Shown piece by piece: positions 19,898 through 20,082 of a DNA stretch of 20,082 nucleotides. A model generated the notes under the pieces. The model searched no databases, had not been told where the DNA came from, and saw only the letters and a list, made by a program, of their open reading frames with translations. Source of the DNA: Oppiella nova (lineage: Eukaryota; Arthropoda; Arachnida; Sarcoptiformes; Oppiidae); assembly GCA_905397405.1 (NCBI GenBank), contig CAJPVJ010000838.1, positions 1-20,082 of the forward strand. The letters run 5' to 3'. The position numbers and the translations under genes are program-made. Numbering within the stretch: position 1 is the first letter of the stretch; the number at the start of each line of letters is the position of its first letter.

Positions 19898-20082
19898 AAG
19901 AATATTCTGTGATTTCTCACTATATAGTGTTTTTTACAGAATATTCTGTGAAAAAATACTATATTTTTACAGAATATTCTGTGATTTTTCACTATATAGT
20001 GATTTTTCACAGAATATTCTGTAAAAAAAACACTATTTTCACAGAATATTCTGCGAAAAAACACTATAGTGTTTTTTTTGGG
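19898..20082. repeat. AT-rich palindromic satellite B (ACAGAATATTCTGT / CACTATATAGTG)
   Basis: Two palindromes alternate. ACAGAATATTCTGT, or a one-base or end variant, is centred near 19903, 19942, 19975, 20015 and 20047. CACTATATAGTG or a shortened form occurs at 19918-19929, about 19956-19963, 19990-20001, 20031-20036 and 20062-20071. Spacings of 39, 33, 40 and 32 nt alternate, so the higher-order period is about 72 nt. T- or A-runs link the units. The array continues past the window edge. Confidence 0.95.

Noticed and set aside
19861-20064. Open frame of repeated RIFCKN-like peptides on the minus strand at the window end
   Set aside because: It is a translation of the palindromic satellite; the peptide repeat follows the DNA period and there is no sign of coding selection.

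Overview
This is an AT-rich nuclear DNA window from an animal, most likely an arthropod and possibly a mite or other chelicerate. The lineage guess is weak. It rests on an intact Frizzled receptor of the FZD9/10 class, an animal-type CISD1 and ZCCHC10, short GT-AG introns (86 and 159 nt), and AATAAA poly(A) signals. No bacterial operons, tRNA, rRNA, CRISPR or recognisable transposon genes were seen.

Layout. Positions 1-7340 are mostly non-coding and AT-rich, broken by GA/CT microsatellites and a few GC-richer islands (about 880-1310 and 1500-1726) with open frames that I could not resolve. A short, coding-looking minus-strand ORF of unknown identity lies at 7350-7631. It is head-to-head with the main gene, a single-exon Frizzled receptor at 8048-10105 (+) with a poly(A) signal at 10410. 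Positions 10436-13394 are non-coding, with more GA/CT tracts. A single-exon CISD1/mitoNEET-like iron-sulfur protein lies at 13550-13861 (-). Positions 13862-17492 are a second long non-coding stretch. It contains the only N of the window (15987), next to a 52-bp exact copy of sequence found 3700 bp upstream, which is a likely assembly fault. A three-exon ZCCHC10 gene (17493-18181, +) is tail-to-tail with a leucine-rich-repeat gene (18561-19631, -). The LRR gene is broken by one in-frame TGA inside a 13-bp tandem repeat. The window ends in two adjacent palindromic AT-rich satellites (19701-20082).

The genes do not form a pathway: a Wnt receptor, a mitochondrial outer-membrane 2Fe-2S protein, a zinc-knuckle nuclear protein and an LRR protein are ordinary eukaryotic neighbours. 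The least ordinary signals are the broken LRR frame, the terminal palindromic satellite with a ~72-bp higher-order period, the enrichment of a TACCRGTGC nonamer around Frizzled, and the unrecognised minus-strand ORF at 7350-7631. I found no convincing new multi-gene system.
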